Source: Cymbomonas tetramitiformis (Eukaryota > Chlorophyta > Pyramimonadophyceae > Pyramimonadales > Pyramimonadaceae). Taken from it: 64,000 nucleotides of DNA. The stretch is from NCBI GenBank assembly GCA_001247695.2, contig LGRX02027129.1, forward strand, positions 1-64,000, written 5' to 3'. The notes beneath the pieces were generated by a model that was not told the origin of the DNA, did not search any database, and was given only the letters and a program-made list of their open reading frames with translations. Below, in pieces: positions 30,073-41,010 of this stretch. Position 1 is the stretch's first letter, and the number at the start of each line of letters is the position of its first letter. Both the position numbers and the translations under genes were made by a program.

Positions 30073-32619
30073 CTACTCGGGGTCAAAGATTAGAGGAGCA
30101 CCGTCACCACATTGATCACCGCAGCAGCCCGCAGCACTGCCCTCCAGCGGGTCAGGCGGCAGTAGCACTGCCGCAGCACCCAGGGAGTGCAGCACCGCAT
30201 CCAGTGTGACGGGGTCCAGCTCGGAGATACCAGAGTAGATGCACAAGTCCCCCCTGCACAGCACAGGCTGCGGAGCAGCCTGACCCGATACCTGCACAGA
30301 TCCGACGTCATTGGCCGCCGTGTAGGCGGCGGTCCCCACTCCCATGATAGAAATCAAGAGAATAAAGGAGAGCATAAAAGGCATTCCCCACAAGCCAGCG
30401 TGGGCAGGGAATCCCCACGGAGGCTTTCCACAGCCGTAGCTGCGGGGAGCACCGGCATGCCAGTCACCCAGAGCACCACCAGAGCTAGGTGCCTGGGTCG
30501 CAGGTGTAGATGAGAGATTTGCCGAGACGTCTGAAGCCCGTGGTTTTACCGTGAATGTGCCGTCGGCAAGGTCTTCATAGTCGTCGGTGTTGTAACCCGT
30601 GAGGTCAATGGGTTGGACGGCGGCGTGGTTGACAGTCTGAACGAACCCAGCAAATTCACCGTCCGTGTCCGCCGTGGCGGTCAACTTCGCCGATTGCAGT
30701 AGCTCGGGTGCGGCATCCTTCCCCTGGAAGACAGGCATAGCAGGGGCCGGCACGGCGGACGCCGATGCCGCCGCACCACCTGCCGGAACCTGCTCCTCCG
30801 GTGCGGCCACCGTTGCGGCGGACTCACACACCAGAGCCGAAGCCTCCTGTCCAATGTTGGCAGGAGGCGGGAAGGAGGCATGGGTGTAGTGCACCTGCGG
30901 ATTGGCCGCGGAGTGAACCTCCGCAGCAAGATCGTCGAGTCGTTGGAGAATGGAGTCCCCCTCGGAAGTCGGCTGTTGCTCCACGGTGAACCCGTAGGCG
31001 GAGACGTCAATGCCGCCCACCGCACCCGCAGAAAGCACCGCAGGAGGCCCGTACGCAGCCGCAGCACGTGCGAAGGCTTCCGCCCCATCATCCGCAGCGT
31101 GCTGGAACACCGCACACATTGCCAGAGCGTGCACCCCGTCCGCATCCTCCTCGTCGATAGGGATGCAGAATGCCGCCGCAGAGTTGGGCGGGTGCTGACG
31201 GCCACCCAACGGGCAGTCGCGGTAAAAGTGATAGTGCTCACCTTTGCCCGCCTTTTTGCATTTTCCGCAGAATGGCTTCGCCCGCTGCTCATCGCGGTCG
31301 AATCCCACTGGCGGGGCCTTGTGGGTGCCCACACGGAAACCCCGCGGATGTGGGGACTTCTGCTGTTGCTGTTTCTGCTGAACCCTCTCCCGCTGCTGCC
31401 GCACCACCGGAGCGGTCTCACCGTGCTGCCGCTGCACCAGCTCTTTCAGCTCCGTAATCTTCTGCAGCAGCGAGTCATATTCGCTGCTGGACAGATGCGC
31501 GGAGATTCCGCCCGCACCAGAAGCCGTCTTGCCCCCATCCGTCTGCGCCCAAGACTGATAAATCTCGACAACCAAGGAACGAAGAGAAGCAAGGGACACG
31601 TGGGACAGGTCAGCAGCCATGGGATAGCGGACCTTCACCGCCGCGTAAAACACGGGGTCGAGGCGGGTGTAGAGGGATAATTTTCGTGTTGCCTCGGTCG
31701 GAGTCCAGTCTGAAGTCCTGTTATCCCGCACCAAACGCTGCTCCTTAGCCAAAATCGGCTGCGGGTCAACGTTCGCGGGATAACGTAAGGCCGCATGCTC
31801 CTCCTGCTGCGATTCCCGCAGCGCCACCGGTACAGAGCCCTTGATGATGTCGACAAGAGCACGCCGTCCATCTCGGTCAGCCGAGGAGTCAGTGCCAGTC
31901 AGCCAGACATACGCGTTGCTGTGCTTCTCCACCACGAGAGCCAGAACGTCGTACAGCAGCCCATTAACCCTGCCGACTACGGGCACCAGAGGGTCCTCGA
32001 GGTCGAAGGCCCGCAGCTCCAAACCAGCAGACTGAAACTCTGTGCGCAGCTGCACCACCAGGTCGGACAGGAGGCCAGAGTCGTCCGTACCGCGAAAATG
32101 GTGCTTCTTGTCGCCAAGAATATCCTCACGGATACTCTTGGCCCAAGCCCGATGCAAGCGCGCCTTGTAAATCTCGTCGACCAACTTGGACTGCTCCTGC
32201 AAATAACGCCTGACGGCCACGTCCGCGTCCACGTTCGATGCAGGGTTGGGAGTGGGAACCACAGGTGTAGCAGCCGTTGGAGTGTTCCGCACCTCGTCAA
32301 GTAGCCTTAGAGAGGCATCAATGTCGCTGTCCCTCGTAAGGGACTTCTTAGATCTTGTCGTCATTCCCATTTTCAGATAAGCCTGAGGGGAGGCGGCACG
32401 CTGTAACACGTTTGGGTAGGGTCGCGGAGAAAATGTGACGTCACAGACACGGAAAGAGCGGTCGGGCCATGCTAGCGAGGGGCGAAGGAAGATGTCGTCG
32501 AAGTCAAAGGTGCCAAGGTCACCAGCCCAAAATACGGTAGCAGGCAGGATCAGAGCGAGCAGAAAACCGTGGATAATGGACATTGCGACGACGAAACCCA
32601 ATCCAAGCCGGCACCCCAT
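30073..32619 (-). CDS. Gag-like protein with zinc knuckle and two hydrophobic segments
   Basis: An 848-residue ORF filling the gag-only LTR element. The N-terminus has a hydrophobic stretch (FVVAMSIIHGFLLALILPAT). A helical middle part resembles capsid, with a Gln-rich linker and then a variant zinc knuckle CX2C...H...C (CGKCKKAGKGEHYHFYRDC) at about residue 470. The C-terminal third is Ala/Pro-rich and ends with a second hydrophobic helix (MPFMLSFILLISIMGVG) and a Cys-rich tail. An internal start (MGMTTRSKK at about residue 83) would omit the first hydrophobic segment and could be the true Gag start. No enzymes are encoded. Confidence 0.75.
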   Translation of the reverse strand: MGCRLGLGFVVAMSIIHGFLLALILPATVFWAGDLGTFDFDDIFLRPSLAWPDRSFRVCDVTFSPRPYPNVLQRAASPQAYLKMGMTTRSKKSLTRDSDIDASLRLLDEVRNTPTAATPVVPTPNPASNVDADVAVRRYLQEQSKLVDEIYKARLHRAWAKSIREDILGDKKHHFRGTDDSGLLSDLVVQLRTEFQSAGLELRAFDLEDPLVPVVGRVNGLLYDVLALVVEKHSNAYVWLTGTDSSADRDGRRALVDIIKGSVPVALRESQQEEHAALRYPANVDPQPILAKEQRLVRDNRTSDWTPTEATRKLSLYTRLDPVFYAAVKVRYPMAADLSHVSLASLRSLVVEIYQSWAQTDGGKTASGAGGISAHLSSSEYDSLLQKITELKELVQRQHGETAPVVRQQRERVQQKQQQQKSPHPRGFRVGTHKAPPVGFDRDEQRAKPFCGKCKKAGKGEHYHFYRDCPLGGRQHPPNSAAAFCIPIDEEDADGVHALAMCAVFQHAADDGAEAFARAAAAYGPPAVLSAGAVGGIDVSAYGFTVEQQPTSEGDSILQRLDDLAAEVHSAANPQVHYTHASFPPPANIGQEASALVCESAATVAAPEEQVPAGGAAASASAVPAPAMPVFQGKDAAPELLQSAKLTATADTDGEFAGFVQTVNHAAVQPIDLTGYNTDDYEDLADGTFTVKPRASDVSANLSSTPATQAPSSGGALGDWHAGAPRSYGCGKPPWGFPAHAGLWGMPFMLSFILLISIMGVGTAAYTAANDVGSVQVSGQAAPQPVLCRGDLCIYSGISELDPVTLDAVLHSLGAAAVLLPPDPLEGSAAGCCGDQCGDGAPLIFDPE

Positions 32620-32750
32620 AGCTGCGGCCCAAAGTCGCTCACCGCAAGCCGCTCATCTCATAATCTCTACTAATGCCCAAACGCGCAAATGCGCACCACC
32701 TCTCCGAGCGGCCGTTTAGCCAATCATGGCCAAACTAGCAAGTGGAATAA

Positions 32751-32770
32751 AGCGTGGATGGCCCATAACC
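32751..32770 (-). other. Half-tRNA primer binding site
   Basis: Reads GGTTATGGGCC and then a diverged ATCCACGCT on the element strand, one base after the LTR. This is the complement of the initiator tRNA-Met anticodon stem, the primer type known from Drosophila copia. Confidence 0.8.
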
Positions 32771-32771
32771 T

Positions 32772-33034
32772 TCTGGAATATCCAAGTTCACAGATAATAG
32801 TGTGTGCTGTGAAACTGATATAGATAAAACTCTCCTAATAAATAAACCCTAAGCTAGATATACCCCGAACGGTGACAGAGTCGGAACGGCTACGGTCCTA
32901 GCTACCTGTGACACCTTGGTGTGTCACAGTACGGGCTTACGGTCAGTCACAGGTCCAGTGTTGGCTACCTAGTAATCTGTCATAGGGGCCTGCACCGGGA
33001 CTCCCGGTCAGGGCTGCCTACACAGATTTCAGCA
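32772..33034 (-). repeat. 5' LTR of the gag-only element
   Basis: Partner of 29491-29753. Its inner end is directly followed by the primer site. Confidence 0.92.
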
Positions 33035-33300
33035 TCCTTTCCGTCGGAGTCATTACGGGTAAGCTCGAGCCTGTCGGATCCACGCAGCTGCGAAAGGTCA
33101 ACAGCAACCTCCCACGGGCGCTTACGGTCACCAGAACGAGCCACCTGAGAAAGCCCCTTGAGCTCAGCAAGGCGCGCCGTCGCTCTCTCCATCTGCCTCA
33201 TCAACTTCTGCTGAGGTTGCGTGAGATCCTCGCCATCCTGAAACGCAGCGAAGGCGTTTGCGTACGCCGGCTGCGCGTGCAAATCATCTATACGCCTCTG

Positions 33301-33724
33301 CGGGGCACAAAACTGGGTCGGTGTACCACTCCATAATCAATATACGATATACTGTACTACTGAAAATATATACGCTGAAAAAATTACGATGTCAAAGTCC
33401 ACACAATCACAATAACACGGCAAGAAGCCTTCTCAGTACCGAAGCTGGCCTCTTAGGCCTCCGACTGATCAGAAAACCCCAGTTTTCAGATCTGCTCCGT
33501 ATGACAGTCATACTGCCTATCATACTACACTGATCAGAAAACCATCAGTTTTTGGGGGTTTCGGACACATGAAAAAAGGGCATTTTACAGAGAAATTATT
33601 GTTTCAAAGTCCCTAGAAAACACCCTAAACATGATATTCGAGGTTCGGCAAATTTTTGACAGCAAGAGGAAGGGGTGCCTAAAACCATATTTTTTTACCC
33701 AAGGTCCAAAAGTCAAGTACATAA
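33301..33724. other. AT-rich spacer
   Basis: Contains two TGATCAGAAAACC words near 33468 and 33532. No gene seen. Confidence 0.4.
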
Positions 33725-33842
33725 TTACCGAATATACCGAATATACCGAAATACCAAAACATACCGAATATACCGAAATATGCCGAAACATAAATATACC
33801 GAAATACCGAATATACCGAATATACCGTAATACCGAAAATAC
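33725..33842. repeat. Microsatellite based on ATACCGAAT
   Basis: Nine-base unit ATACCGAAT with interruptions, about 12 copies. Confidence 0.9.
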
Positions 33843-34069
33843 CCAAAAGTACGCGCACCCTACCCTTAACGTGTCACTGTAAATACAAAAACCAAAAACC
33901 GGTAACTACTAATAAAACTTGAAACAAGCTAACATAACACGTGGAAGGGCACAAGCCACAGACTGATCTGCATTACTCATCGAATCGTCGTGGTCATCGT
34001 AGTCGTGGTGACACTAGCATTTTTTTAATTTTTCTGATCAAAATATCGGTGACACTGTGTCACTGACCT

Positions 34070-34187
34070 AACGAATTTCGTGAACATTCGAGATTTCGAG
34101 TAGACCAGTCGAGTAAGATCTCTCTCTACCCGTGACACTAAACTCGGACTGGCCTGCTCGAAATCTCGAATGTTCACGAAATTCGTT
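34070..34187. repeat. Inverted repeat with 31-bp perfect arms
   Basis: The arm at 34070-34100 (AACGAATTTCGTGAACATTC...) is the exact reverse complement of 34157-34187, around a 56-bp loop. It may be a small foldback or MITE; no clear target duplication. Confidence 0.85.
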
Positions 34188-34716
34188 ACTGTTAACTGTA
34201 GGTAACTGTAGGTGTTATTTCTCGAACAAGTATATACTATGTGCTATAGTATATACTCATACTGACTAAACATATAACATAAACACAGATAAACACACAC
34301 GTGACACGATAAAACTTGACGATAACACGTGAAAGTTTTTGCGAAATGTCGGTTCGGTGTTATTCCTCACTGAGGATGACTTGCTGATTGGGCATCAAAT
34401 TTCTTGCTGACTGGGCATCGAGTTTGCATCCAAGCCCTATGGAACTTGACACATGGGTAGAATGACCTAGTCGGAACCCAACTTTCATGATAACTTGCCT
34501 AGTCGGCAGACACCGCCAGATGGAGGTGGATATGGTACTTGTATTTATATGCATCTATTAGGTTAAACCTCTATCTGAAGATATCTTTGACCCGACACCA
34601 CCTGAAGATATCTTCTTTGAGATTGAAACAACGTCTCCATTATTTTGAAAAGCTCAGGAGTCAGGACAACTGGGACCTTTACGAAACGGTTTAGAGGTTT
34701 TTCAGATCTGAACTTC

Positions 34717-37700
34717 ATGAAAATGGTTGTCGGTTTGAAGAAACGAACTCGCACAGACTATAAATACGAAGAACAAGCCCTCCAAGATATCGATATCTTA
34801 TCGCTTTGCTTGAGGAACATCGATGATTCGCGTGAGCTGTGCAGGTGCTCGTTGGTATCATGGACGTGGTGGCAGGCCCTCAACAACTGTGGTTATTTGT
34901 GGCAAAGTGTCAAAGTTATGCGTTGGAATCCGATTTTTCCCTTTCAGTCCACTGGAATTCTCAAGAATAATGCGGACTTTATTCAAAACATCACCCTCCA
35001 TTTAGGCGATGACCGCTTCACAACACATAACATTCCAAGGCTGATGATGTCGCTGTCCAAGCACTTCAGAAATTTGCGCTTGGTTACGTTGGACAGTCCG
35101 ATAGGATGGACGCAAATCGGCAACTTGAACAGACTGTCACTCGATGCTCCCCACAAGGCCCTCAAACTCGAAGCTCCTCTTGGGGTGTTGGCAAGCGAGA
35201 TGGATACTATCCATACTCGAGAACAGTGGGACCGCCTTCATAAGTTTTTGACCGACTCTCATTCGTGTCAACAGTTTGAGCCGAAGGGCCTCCGTTTAAG
35301 TATCGGGCGCGTCCCGACGGCGAGGGGTGATTTGAAGAAAAATGTTCTGCGAGGTATTGGACAACTTTTGTGCAAGAACAGCGCTGTGTTATGTCGCATC
35401 GATCTGCGAGGTTTGTCCCCGCGAAACTGAGCTTAAAGTTGAGTGCTGTGTGTGTGTGTGTCTTCGGTGTGAAAAGTAGGTAGTTGAGGCTGCTGTGGTG
35501 AGGGAGAAAGTCTAAGCTGCTGTGGTGACCCATCGAGGCCAGGCGGCTGTGGTGACCCATGGAGGCCAGGCGGCTGTGGTGACCCATGGAGGCCAGGCGG
35601 CTGTGGTGACCCATGGAGGCCAGGCGGCTGTGGTGACCCATGGAGGCCAGGCGGCTGTGGTGACGGAGACGGGGCTAGCCGGCTGTGCGGGCCCATCGAG
35701 GCGAGCTGCTGTGGTGACGGGGCGGGGCTGCTGCGGGGACCGAGTGGAGCTCGCTTTATTGGTGACCAATTGGTGCTGGGCGGCTGTGTTGCCGGAGCGG
35801 GGCTGGGCGGCAGTAGTGCCCGAGCGGAGCGGGGCTTGGTGACGGAGCGTGACTAGGCTGCTGTGGCGACTGCGCCAGTGAGGCTGCGTTGAATGTCCAG
35901 CGTGGCTACGCAGCTTTGGTGTCTAGCTGAGGCATGGCTGCTGTGGCTGCTGCTATGCAGATCGAGCGAGCTTGTGTTGGGTTGGCTGACTGCACAACCT
36001 TACAGAGAAGCTGGAGCTGCTTTTTGTTGTGCAGGTCAGCACCTTGGACCTGAAGGACTGAGGTGGTTGGTGGAGGACCTTCGAGAGCCCTGGAATCAAG
36101 AGTTGTATTCCATTAATTTGACAGGTGCATATCACGGCGCCTGCTCCTATCTAGAGGAATAAATAGCTACGCGCTTCGCTCCTTTTGATTTGGCCTAATT
36201 CTTCACGAGGTGGATGACGGTGTGTGTTGATGCCAATGCAGACAACGGTATTTGTGGAATCTATGGCGACTCTTCTGGCAGTCTGGGGGAGGTGTCCAGT
36301 GCTTACGACGCGAGCGGTCTCGAAGCTTTGTTGCGTGCGCTCGTGGATAATGGTCGCCTCAAGTCCTTGGACCTGTCACGTACGCCCTCTGTACACGGTT
36401 TTGCTTGAACAAATGCTTTTGTACTGTGAAGTTGTGCTGAATGGAGGAAGGCGCTGGACAATGCAGGAAATGTTTTAGACGTACGGAAACAATGTGTCGA
36501 AGGAATGGCGAAGTCGAATGGCATACAGATGCTGAGCAAGGCGATTAGTGGAGTCCACTGCCCATTGACGACGCTACGCTTGGATGATACCCGCCTGGCT
36601 GGCAGATGTAGTAAACAAGAACGCGAGGATACGCAGGCCCTTGCGTGCCTGGCACAGGCTCTGAAGACGAACACCTCCCTCACCGACCTGTGCCTTTGTG
36701 GAAACTTCATCGGTGCAGAGGGTGCAGCAGCCCTGGCCTCCGGGCTTGAAGAAAACAGCACGTTGACATCCGTTGATATCTCAGGTCAGATTTCGAGACC
36801 AGTTCCGGTCGCACACCGTATATATTGTCAAAGCTGTGGAGCGTGAAGTTTACTTTGCGAAACGAAAGTGTGCTACGCCCTGCGGCATGCGTAAATTTGT
36901 GTTCCGAGCTAAACTGGGATCACTCGCTGTTTCCCGGAGTGATCCTGGTCGAGGAAACAGTATCCGGGGACTTGTACTCACGGTGTTGAAGTGTGGATGT
37001 GTTCTTGCAGATAATACCTTGGGATTTGATGGAGCAAAATCTTTGTCAGAAGCTGTCATGCCAAGATCAGGTCGGAAATCTGCGATCAAAGTGCTCACCT
37101 GCGATGTGAAGCTCCCTATCGAACGTATCCTGAAGGGCGAAATTGCGGAAATGGATCTCGGTGGTGAGGGAGGCCTACGCATCGAAGCACTCGTGCTCCT
37201 GCAGACCGCTTTGCAGCGCAATAGCGCGCTGTCGGTGGAAGAAGGAAACCTCAGATTTACCCGCCTTAACGTCTTTACAAACGACACAGCCGTCAGTCTC
37301 GATGATGACTTCTTGACTGAATTTAGGGAAGCGATCAACAGGCTTCGACCGAATAGCAGTGACGTCTCTAATGGGCGAAGAGGCTTGGAATTATTTTGCA
37401 ACGTTCCCCTGGACTCCGAGCAGCAACGGACCTCTGAAAAGCCCGACTTTCTGGATCTCCAAGACAAACGACTTGGGGTCTTCGGAGCCTCTTTTTTGGC
37501 CTTCCTGCTTCAAGAGAGCGGAAACGGGCCCTCCAGAGCCCCAGTGATCGGCGGACATTCGATCCGCTTCCTCAACGTCCTCGGCTGCGGCGTCGGAATG
37601 GATGGAGCGCGCCTGTTGAAAAGTGCTCTGGAGAAATCTGAGACGTTGATGACCCTTTGTGGGCTCAGCCCTGGCGAAAAAGAAGTGAAGAAATCAAACC

Positions 37701-38089
37701 AGAATCTAAAGCCATGGGATGCAATTCTTCTGGCCGCAGATCTGACAGTGGGGAAATGCAGCAGCTCCCTGGTGACACTGCGCCTCGATTCCAGTGTCTC
37801 GAGTTTGAATGTGCTCGAAAAGTCGGTGCCTAGTTGGCATACTGGCAACCATGGCAGCTGTAGGTCATTGGATGACTCCATGAAGGTAAATTGTGGTCCA
37901 GACTGGAGAGTTGGAAGGCGCAGTGCCGGCGGAACGGTGTTTCTCCAGAGGGAAGATACCTCAGGACCCGATGCTTTGCTCGTGGCACTTAAGAAAATTG
38001 ATACCTTCGAGACGCTGTTCTTGCTTGACTGGACCTGGAGCCAGAGCCCGAGCATTCTACTGCCAGGACATTTCAAACATAGCAAATAA
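34717..38089 (+). CDS. F-box / leucine-rich-repeat protein
   Basis: Five exons: 34717-35410, 36035-36124, 36242-36379, 36467-36784 and 37011-38089. All introns are GT-AG and phase 1, and together give an uninterrupted 772-residue frame from the ATG at 34717. Residues ~25-75 form an F-box-like helix set (DIDILSLCLRNIDDSRELCR, then W and LWQSV), which would bind Skp1 in an SCF ubiquitin ligase. From about residue 230 there are ribonuclease-inhibitor-type LRRs, for example SLTDLCLCGNFIGAEGAAAL. Exons 2 and 3 carry about one repeat each and every junction falls on the same repeat position (the L.L.G turn), the usual sign of growth by exon duplication. Intron 1 contains a minisatellite. This is probably a host gene; the substrate is unknown and the last exon is diverged. 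Confidence 0.8.
35521..35662. repeat. 27-bp minisatellite in intron 1 of the F-box gene
   Basis: Five consecutive copies of a unit including GACCCATGGAGGCCAGGCGG. Weaker GCTGTGGTGAC variants continue to about 35960, filling much of the intron. Confidence 0.9.
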
Positions 38090-40430
38090 TTTTTAGTGTA
38101 GTACCACGGTGGTTGGGGCAGGATTTACGATATTCTAAATGTAATACTGCGTATGTAAATATATAATATGTAAATTAGTATGTATATGTAATATGTGTTG
38201 CCATAGGATCTTATCACCTAGCAGTATACTAGCAGTAGATAGCACCGTAGCTTAATAGAAGTAAATAGCACCGTATACAGTTCATATCATCTAAATTGAT
38301 TGATACTCTTGCTCGAACAAACATAATCAATTGCGATAGGACTAACTGAACAAACATATTCAATCGATAAGACTTGTCTGAAATCAAAATCAATTGATGC
38401 TGTACGCTTGTTTTGAAAATGAGAATCAACTGATTAGGCTTCTCCTTCCAACATCACTATGTCAACAAGTGCGGTATCGTGCCCATGCCGTGCCCTGATC
38501 CAGCGGAGCTTCTACCATTCAGCCAGCAGTCCATTAGAGGTCTCTTTGCCATCTCATCAACGTGTCTCCCTGCATGAGTTTTTATCACGCATCCCCCTGT
38601 CCTCAAACCAGGTCATTTTGTTGCACGCCTGGTCACGTTTCTGTCGTTTCCGCGGAAGATGTTTTTTTCGCAGGTCCGCCAAACAGAATGTTTCTCTATA
38701 AACGCTGAACGCTATCGGTTCCCTTAAAGGGGCAAATGGCGATTTCACAAAAAAAGGAGGAGAGACGACACGAGATCGTCATCGGAACACTGTCAAGGCT
38801 GCGCCAAAATTTTCTGTCGAACATTTTGATCTTAGGGTTGTCGCAAGCCCTTGGAAGATGCGGCACTCCTCCGTCGGTCGACTGTCTGTCGACCGACCGA
38901 TCGGACGATTAACCGATTGACAAATCCGTCAAAATTCGGATGCCAATGGATTCGGATGGTTGGAAATGCGAAACATATATATAATGGAGCAATTTACATT
39001 TGCAGCGAGACAGTCAGAAATCGCACAGGCTTGGGGTTTTCAGTCAGAGTAAGCCATCAGGAATAGAAATACCGGGGTTTAAGTATCGGTGCAGATTGGC
39101 ATGTTGCAGATCAAAGTGCCACACCGAGGGTTGACATTGCATACTGCAAAGATACTGACTGCCACACGTGCCACAGAGTCATCTCCAAGGTTGTCAATCA
39201 GGCATACTCAGAATCGGATCAGATCAGATCGGATCATATCAGAATAAGAACAGAATCAGGTAAACATCAGGTAGATGAGAACGTACGAATAGCCAACCCG
39301 TCGTATTTTTTTGGTTGAAATGGCACGTATCGATGCAACCCACGATTTAATCGATAAGTTATTAGTATTTGTCGATAAGGGAAAATATTATTCCAGGAGC
39401 AAATGTGACTAGTTTCCGGAACAAGTATCTTTAGGTACTTCTTTTGGATAAACATTGATTTTCCCTGGAGCAAGTTTTACTTGTTCCGTAAATAAGTTAA
39501 AGAAATACTATTTATACGCAGCGAAAAAGTGTTCATAAAGGACGATTTTTGTTGTTGTTGTTTATTGCTAAAAAATATCATTTCGCAAATCCAACCGCTA
39601 GATATGTCCATTGTGGTCAGATGTTAATAGCTACCGGTTGAATTTACATAACAATATTCATCACATGCAATATTATGAAGTGTTAAGTCGTGAACATGGC
39701 CTTCCTACACACTGCAGTTTATTAAAAGTATTTGCCTACGCGCAGACTAGCATTAACTCATTTGTCTACGCGCAGACTACGATATTCGGCATTTGCCTAT
39801 GCGCATACTCGATGTACTAGGGTACATCACGAGTCAGTACAAAAGAGACAGACGTGTCAGAGTGACGAGTAACAGAAACGATGCCAGTCACCAACCGGAA
39901 ATTATGACAGTCACCAGCATGACCGAATGACAGAGGTGACTGGCAGAATTAACAAAGGTGACCGACAGAAGTGACTGACTCAAATGTGACATTTGAATAT
40001 CTGCACCTACAGCAGGTCAGACTTGAGAGAATTGGTGGGAAACCATTTAGGATTCGATCGGTCGAACATAACTGGAGGGAATCGAGGAGGACCTCAGTTA
40101 TACAGTCACATCAGCAAATCTATGAGTATTCAAATTAGAGACTTGGGAGGTGACAGTCAGAGATATTTAAGTACTGATGACAGATCCCAGCTGATTGGTT
40201 GTTGCAGTCAGCAAATGACTGAACACATGAAGTGACATGGTAAGGACGAGTTACCTTAAGTAGAGAGTTGTGCAAGCTCTCGGGGTTGAGTTTAAATTTG
40301 TTGTACGTTGCAGCCACCTCTGTGGCTGCTAAGTAACTTGACCAAAAGCGCAATTAAAAAAAAATACCGAATCCGATAACACCCCTGTGATCTTAGTATT
40401 ACATCGGAGATGCTTTCCATGCATTTCCTG
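38090..40430. other. Intergenic stretch without genes
   Basis: AT-rich, with a GATCAGATCGGATCATATCAG simple repeat near 39210 and scattered GTGACTGRCAG words at 39870-40000. No ORF with recognisable content on either strand. Confidence 0.4.
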
Positions 40431-40439
40431 TAAATGTCT

Positions 40440-41010
40440 GCTTACACCGGAGTGAGCCTTGTCTAGTCTCACCCCCGAACACTCGACTTAACCCAAGAAA
40501 TAAACTCGTCTTTTCGCCAAAACTGATCGCACACCTTATACTTCGGGGACGCGTAAAATATGTACATCTGAGAAATATTTCTGCCCGGATGGGTGCGCTA
40601 TAACGCACGGTAACCTCTGGAAACCTTTGACTGTTTTGGGTTTGGGTTATTAATTCAAACCCAGACCCATAAATCTGTCATAGAAATAAACTCTTCGTTT
40701 CGCCCACAACTCATCTCAGTGCTTGTACTTCTAGAAAGTAAATGATATATATATTATCAATATTCCTTCAAGGTCTCGGGCGTTAGAACGCACGAGAACC
40801 TCTGAAACCTTTGGTTGTTTTGGGTCGTGGGTACATTCAAAGTTTTCAAACCCAAACCCTAAACGCGTCTCAAAGATCGCCATCCATTTTGCGGATACTT
40901 CGCTCCATGTCTTATGCTTTGGAGGGTGCACTCATATTTCGGTTGGAAATATTAGTGCAAAGTCTCGTGCGCTAGAACGCACGAGAACCCCTACGCAGCT
41001 ACTAATTTTC
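40440..41010. repeat. ~188-bp tandem repeat, three diverged units
   Basis: The block GCGCTAGAACGCACGAGAACC with CTCTGAAACCTTTG recurs at about 40592, 40780 and 40969, spacing ~188 bp. A TTCAAACCCARACCC block follows each of the first two. Confidence 0.75.

Larger units (their letters stand above)
29491..33034 (-). mobile_element. Complete gag-only LTR retrotransposon
   Basis: Two 263-bp LTRs (29491-29753 and 32772-33034) flank one large ORF. TCCTTT lies directly outside both ends (29485-29490 and 33035-33040) as target duplication. On the minus strand the 5' LTR is followed by a primer site complementary to the anticodon half of initiator tRNA-Met (32751-32770), and GGGGTGGTG precedes the 3' LTR as polypurine tract. 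No RT or integrase is present, so it must be mobilised in trans. The copia-style half-tRNA primer suggests Ty1/copia ancestry. Confidence 0.92.
28690..33300 (-). pseudogene. DIRS-like gag remnant split by an LTR element
   Basis: Minus-strand coding pieces at about 33300-33035 and 29490-29157 become continuous when the LTR element between them and one TCCTTT copy are removed (DSDGKD then KGPRKQ). The second piece has the helical, charged segment FVSNKGREVGWKMCEKLERK followed by an acidic/lysine tail, like ORF1 of DIRS retrotransposons. After a stop at 29154 and ~230 bp of unrelated sequence, 28925-28690 encodes a Pro/Gly-rich tail with a CX2CX4HX4C zinc knuckle (CWNCNEWGHHQNQC), probably the same gene's C-terminus. 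The DIRS assignment is by pattern only; a host gene with a retroviral-type knuckle is the alternative. Confidence 0.5.
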
